A stretch of 64,000 nucleotides of DNA from Megaleporinus macrocephalus (Eukaryota > Chordata > Actinopteri > Characiformes > Anostomidae): contig CM038726.1 in assembly GCA_021613375.1 (NCBI GenBank), positions 8,904,148 to 8,968,147 on the forward strand, given 5' to 3'. The translations under genes were made by a program, and so were the position numbers. Shown piece after piece: positions 59,319 to 64,000 of the stretch. The notes beneath the pieces were generated by a model. That model had not been told where the DNA came from, made no database searches, and saw only the letters and a program-made list of their open reading frames with translations. The first letter of the stretch is position 1, and each line of letters begins with the position of its first letter.

Positions 59319-59419
59319 AGAGTTCTAAACAGTGTTTCTGCACTGATCTGAGATCTGATACCACTCTGCTGTTTGATGTTCAGGTCACTGATTGGTGGTT
59401 GGAGAAAATAACAGTGCAG

Positions 59420-59524
59420 GGTGTTGTGGAGCTCTACACTTCACTGTGTGCAGCTACACTTACAAGAGATCCAAAGCGTCTAATGAAAGAGTAGCACATG
59501 AGGGGAGTTCTTCATCAATTATAG
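59420..59524 (+). other. Candidate 35-codon exon (tail-like), duplicated at 9032-9132
   Basis: Acceptor aacagtgcag and donor ATAG|gtaaga frame a 105-base segment open in phase 2 (CCGALHFTVCSYTYKRSKAS…). The older copy reads CCGALDFTVCSYTYKKSKAA in the same frame before diverging. The basic YKRSK stretch after a Cys-rich start is reminiscent of the junction between membrane segment and tail in surface receptors, but no clear membrane helix is present. Confidence 0.28.
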
Positions 59525-59569
59525 GTAAGAGTATTACTATTAATTATAAAGAGAATCTACTGAGTGTGA

Positions 59570-59745
59570 GAATAAGAGCGAGGCCTAGCAGGCCGCCAGA
59601 GGCACGAGGAGGAGGACAGGCAATCTTTCAATGAGATACATGCAACCTTAGTGCACCATGTAATCAATCATGGCCTAACCATGACTGAAGCTGCGGCAAA
59701 TTTGAGCCGCTTTACAGTAGCCTCGGTTATCCAAGTAACCATTGA
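59570..59745 (+). pseudogene. Tc1/IS630-type transposase N-terminal relic
   Basis: ATLVHHVINHGLTMTEAAAN and LSRFTVASVIQ, preceded by an Arg-rich stretch, match the DNA-binding start of a transposase-like family common in fishes. It ends in a stop at about 59745. It lies just right of the duplicated block and probably marks an insertion there. Confidence 0.6.
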
Positions 59746-60594
59746 TTAGTTCTACAGTAATTATGGTATACTTTATGGTTTTCAGTGCTCACAGAAATGG
59801 ACCTCTATAGTGCAACATTTATGTAGCAATCTAGTAAAATGTGTTCCCTATAAGCATGTACATATACTTGTTCTCAGAATAGAAAGACTGCCAGCCAGAG
59901 GAGGGTGCAGACACCAGAAATTCACAACTTCTTTGCATTTTGCAGTAAATACATTTTTGTTACCGCTTTGTATTGTGAACTGAGTTTTCTCGACATGTTT
60001 CTCGATTGTACTTACATAGGTGAAAATTACAGTTTTGCAATACATACAGTAACAATGGCTTTCATTTGTTAAATTGGTTAACTCGACTCAAAAACATGGA
60101 ACAAAATCTTTTATTTTATTATTACTTTTTTGGTAACTTAGTTTTTTTGGTAATAATTTTGCTTTTTAACTTTGCTAAGGTGTTGTACATTAAAAAATCA
60201 TACAAAAACCTAAATTGCAAGTACGGTAATACCTCACCAAGATGTATGCTGACCGACATTTAAAAAATTACTCAGGCAAGAACTGTCTGTGAAGATCTCC
60301 TATGGAAACAAAGCCCAGAAACAGAAAAAACACAATTAATCACACCAAGTTATGCTATACTGTCCAAAATAAATTAAGCTTGTATTCTAACAGCAGTGAA
60401 AAGCTTGTACCTGACTGAGGTAGTCAAAGCATCACACACATATACAAGTATAACAATAAAACCACTTTGTTTCTATACTTAATACCATCTTATCAGTGCC
60501 AGTAACCATATAGGAGTACTTATTAGTACTACAATTACGGAATGTTGTTACCCTGTTCTTTAATGGTCAAGACCACCACAGGGCATGTAATATT

Positions 60595-60805
60595 AGGGAG
60601 CTGGATCTCAGCACTCCAGTGACACTGATGTGGTGGTGGTGTATGCTAGGTGTGTTGTGTGTGTCTGGTGTGAGTGGATCTGACACGAGCAGTGCTGCTG
60701 GAATGTTTAAACACTGTGTCCACTCACTGTCCACTCTAATAGACACTCCTAACCTTTTTGGTCCACCTTGTAGATGTGGTCAAAAGACACTGTTGGCTGA
60801 ATATT
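60595..60805 (+). repeat. Interspersed repeat (gtgacactgatgtggtggtgg type)
   Basis: The wording ctcagcactccagtgacac, gtgagtggatctgacac and gctgctggaatgtttaaacac is a high-copy element type in some otophysan fishes; the family is unresolved. An inverted partial copy is at 38774-38873. Confidence 0.7.
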
Positions 60806-61168
60806 TTTAGCAGATGATACTATTCTCAGTCCAGCAATGACATTGAGGTATTTAAAATACTGTTAAAAGCACTACTGTGGTTGATTTCACTCACACCGGC
60901 GCAACACACAACCAGGACCAGTATGCAGAGAAATGGATTAACTACTGTGGACTACTTAATGTTAAGGCTTATCGTGTGCCATGATGGGTTTTTGTGAATA
61001 AAAAGCAAATTTGCTTGACTGATTAAAAAATATATATATACATTTACAACTTAAACAATGTAGCACAGCCTGATATGAAGACATCCTATAAACAAAAACA
61101 CAGAGAACAAAACAAATGTAAATAAATATATAATAACATGATTATGTCCAAACGTTCCTTTACAAGCG

Positions 61169-61196
61169 TGACTGGTGTACAACAGTACACCAGTCA
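61169..61196. repeat. Perfect 12-bp stem hairpin
   Basis: TGACTGGTGTAC, loop aaca, GTACACCAGTCA. An exact inverted repeat in otherwise ordinary AT-rich sequence; could be an RNA hairpin or a tiny palindromic footprint. Confidence 0.8.
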
Positions 61197-62156
61197 GGTA
61201 CATTACTATTTTGTTTTGAAAAAACTAACCTATAACAGAACATTTCACATTAAACTATTCTGTAATTACTTTGTTTACATCACAGTGACTGAACTATTGG
61301 AGGCATTTTGTAAAAGTCAGTGAAATTCTGACTGTCCATTACTGTGTGATGTACATATTAGTTTTAGGAGAATGATACTGAACATGGTAATATTTACTAA
61401 CTAGCACTCATTACTAATTAATAAACATTAGTTGGTAAATAACAAACCTAGCGGCTAACGACCTATAAATAATGTTTTGTTCAAGTAAAAAAGTCTTACT
61501 TACTCAGGTTAGCGGGTACACAACAAAATCTCCTGTTAAATACAGAGAAACACTGAAAAATAGGAAAAATAAAGCATATGTAATATCTAACGTCAAGACT
61601 AGGACAGTAAGAGATAAGATAGCTCTGGTAAATGTTATATCATATAATACACGGTACATTAGAGTTTCTAAAACATGTTCAGGGTCTTACATTAGCTTAG
61701 CTAGGGAGTGACTCAGGTTAAAGTTTCTGTCAGGTTAAAGCAGCCTGCTAACGTATACTTACCTCATCTACAGGCTACTGACTGTGATTACACACCAAAC
61801 AGACAAACTAAGACTCTTTATGTAGCTAATTTTAAACAAGTGGTGAGCTTCATACAACTATAATAGTAACTTATAGACTACAATAACCTACAGACTATAT
61901 TAATAACCGTACGAGGCTAAAGTCAGGAGTCGGTAAGCTAACGCTAGCTGGCTAGCCGCCACTCGGTTGGCTTGTTAGCTTAGCAACGAAACTTACACGG
62001 TTTTATAGCTAATTATACCCTTAAAACCACTACACACAATGCCCACATCTATCACAATATACCACAGACACCATACGAAACGTAACTTAAGGTAATGTAC
62101 TTCGTGTAAATCGTGTAAAAGCTTGTATCAGAGCTGGAGAAGCCGTTACTACTCAC

Positions 62157-62205
62157 CTCAGAAAGCAGAGGCGAAATGAGCGGAACGTAGCGCGCGACCA
62201 ATCCA
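62157..62205 (-). other. Candidate first exon and CCAAT-type promoter, minus strand
   Basis: The minus strand has a consensus donor GAG|gtgagt (exon end 62157) preceded by a short GC-richer leader. On the plus strand gaccaatccaattcc at 62197 is a double CCAAT-type motif, and just beyond lie inverted gaatcagt/actgattc motifs (62215-62250). The gene body would run left. No coding exon of it was recognised before the repeat-rich 60.6-kb area. Confidence 0.35.
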
Positions 62206-62379
62206 ATTCCTGAACTGATTCTTTTCAGTGAATCAGTCGAACCGATTCACACGGGTATCTGAACTCGTGACACCTTCACAGTTCAGCGTCGGAGTCTCCA
62301 AAATGTTCTTCACGCACCAAAACATTTGTCCGTCGCTCGATCGCCTTCTTGTACCTTCACTTTTGAACCTTTTACAATT

Positions 62380-63640
62380 TAATACATTCGAAATCTAATG
62401 TGTTCAGGTCTGTGTGGGTGTTACGGAAAGTAACAGATGATCAGAATGTAGACCAATCGCCAAGGAGTTAACCTTGCAGTCAGGCAGGTGATGCAGACCG
62501 AGACACATCGAAAGGTGGATTCAGCGTCAACACAAGAAGAAAAAAAAACATTTCTTTGGAATTTTTTAAATTAGTTTTAGTCTTGTTTTATAATTTATAA
62601 CTTTAAATTAGTGGATTTTAACTGTATTTTTGTTTACTTTCTTTCACTGATACATTAGAATAGAATACACAGCACGTACCAAAAAGAATGCCTTGTAGCA
62701 TTTATATTTTATTCAAAGACCAATTCCTGGGCTTCTATTGAATTTTTTTTCTATGCATGCTATATGCTATATGTTTTTAAATGAAATAACTTGCTTGGTT
62801 ATTGCTTTTATAATTTTGTATTCGTTCAATAAAACTTATCACTTTAGGCAAAAGGTGGCCCTGTATATCTTTTGAAAATCAAAAGTTCTTCATAGCCCTA
62901 TCTTCTATTTTCTATTATGTTTAAATGTGATTCCCTTACACATTTATATCTTTCTTTCTTTTAATATAAACTGTATGAGTATCAGTATACATGCCAAAAT
63001 GAGGGATAATGGAAATGGAAATTTGAATTCACACCATTTAATTTCAACAAAGTTCAAAACATTGACATTTTCCCAACACATTTTTGTAATTTGAGGAATA
63101 AAAAGAAAAATATGTAATTCTTTCTTACTAAACATTTATTAAAATATTTCTTTTGAAAATGCAGAAAATGAATTGCTTAACATCTAAAGGTATTTTAAGG
63201 TAGTGTATTTATAACCATTTACTGTAATAACTTTCTGTGAGGGAGCTTTTAGAGGTGGACATCTGGTTCCATTTTAAAAATGATGTTAAACATCATATTA
63301 GTACATAACAAATTTACATTTCAGAGACTACCATTCGTACTTCCAGAATTTCATGACCACTTTTCGTTATCGATAGGTCTACTGGCAGCTTGGAGAATAG
63401 TTGTTCTGTATCTCCAGACCAGCTCCTGCAGATCTTCTGTCAGAAGAACTAAACTGCCATTATCTGAGTTAGCCACTACCACAACCTTTATGAGGCTTCT
63501 TTCCGGCTAAACTGTAGTCTCCTGCAACTGTAGTCTCCTGCAGCACGCATAAAATGTTAGAACATTTTAAAATGTGTATGACAGCTGTGTACTGGACACT
63601 CATACGTATACAGTTAACTCCATGATTACTACCATCTAAA
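62380..63640. other. AT-rich stretch without recognisable features
   Basis: Short open frames only; no domain, repeat or motif recognised. Confidence 0.4.
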
Positions 63641-63642
63641 GG

Positions 63643-63780
63643 TTCTTCCCCAATCCACAGCTACCTCCACCATCCACAGTTACCTTCCCCATTCACAGCT
63701 AACTTCCCCTATCCACAGCTACATTTCCCATCCACAGCTACATTCCCCCATCCACAGCTACCTTCACTCATTCTCATGGC
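63643..63780. repeat. ~20-bp minisatellite (ccatccacagctacnttcc)n
   Basis: About seven imperfect copies of a 19-21-base unit with variable linkers, then decayed copies to ~63840. Confidence 0.85.
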
Positions 63781-64000
63781 TGTCTTCCACTGCTACCTTC
63801 TTTCATCTATGACTACTTTCACCCATACATATCTTCCTTTATTCATCCACTTGATTTACATCATTTAACTGCTAACTGCTCACAGTTAACACAGCTTACC
63901 ATCAAGCACTTCATATGAAGAGGGTGTGCAGTGATATGAAACATTATAAAAATCTCACAAAAACATGTTAATTATGTTAACCTTATTATTGAGGCTAGTT

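Larger units (their letters stand above)
57960..59528. repeat. Duplicated block, copy 2 (partner at 7970-9135)
   Basis: Same order and orientation as copy 1, plus ~490 bases (58.54-59.03 kb) not found there. Contains a signal-peptide-like exon, a CTCF-like site and a 3' exon-like segment, so it may be part of a real plus-strand immune gene of which copy 1 is a decayed duplicate. Confidence 0.88.

Overview
The window looks like teleost fish genomic DNA. It is AT-rich and intron-bearing, and holds a fish-type TRIM gene with canonical GT/AG exons, an immunoglobulin V exon of the fish butyrophilin/B7-like kind, and a dense mix of LINE, Tc1, hAT and LTR remnants of the sort usual in ray-finned fishes. 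One interspersed repeat (60.6 kb, inverted copy at 38.8 kb) resembles a family I associate with otophysan fishes; that placement is a guess. No bacterial, phage or CRISPR content was seen.

Layout. 0-0.8 kb is an 11-bp minisatellite. 2.0-2.33 kb is the 3' part of a minus-strand Ig V exon, abutted by the 3' end of a near-full-length, decayed L1/Tx1-type LINE (2.33-6.29 kb, minus). A GA-rich satellite follows, then a candidate minus-strand first exon just downstream of an interferon-stimulated response element (ISRE, 7.2 kb). 9.47-16.19 kb is bounded by CACTGTAAAAAAT terminal inverted repeats and may be one large DNA element holding a SINE, hAT-like material and several exon-like segments. 16.2-17.5 kb is a 63-bp minisatellite, followed by a 182-bp palindrome and a second ISRE/first-exon unit (18.1 kb). 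18.7-25.4 kb is mostly dead transposons: L1 reverse-transcriptase fragments, a solo LTR, a Tc1 relic and a possible LTR/primer-binding-site region.

32.1-40.7 kb is the clearest host gene: a six-exon TRIM E3 ligase gene (RING, B-boxes, coiled coil, PRY-SPRY) on the plus strand. All splice sites are in place, but three small indels break its frame. Its second intron holds a three-level nest (Tc1, invaded by a hAT-like element, invaded by an LTR), and its fourth intron starts with a hAT element six bases after the splice donor.

43.2-44.2 kb is an 18-bp minisatellite. 44.9-45.5 kb is a retroviral envelope fragment, 45.7-46.2 kb an L1 tail, and 46.8-48.5 kb a broken Mutator-like transposase. 52.9-56.4 kb is a DNA element with terminal inverted repeats, swollen by about 2.5 kb of GT-rich satellite. 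57.96-59.53 kb repeats the 7.97-9.13 kb block in the same orientation and contains a candidate Ig-superfamily signal-peptide exon absent from the first copy. A likely minus-strand first exon lies near 62.16 kb.

Taken together this looks like a repeat-rich, duplicating immune-gene neighbourhood (IgSF receptor pieces, ISRE-type promoters, a fish TRIM). No complete intact protein-coding gene can be shown from the sequence alone. I found no convincing wholly new system. The strongest leads are the ISRE/first-exon pairs beside a LINE-broken Ig exon, the triple transposon nest, and a minisatellite that seems to share sequence with the LINE's ORF1.
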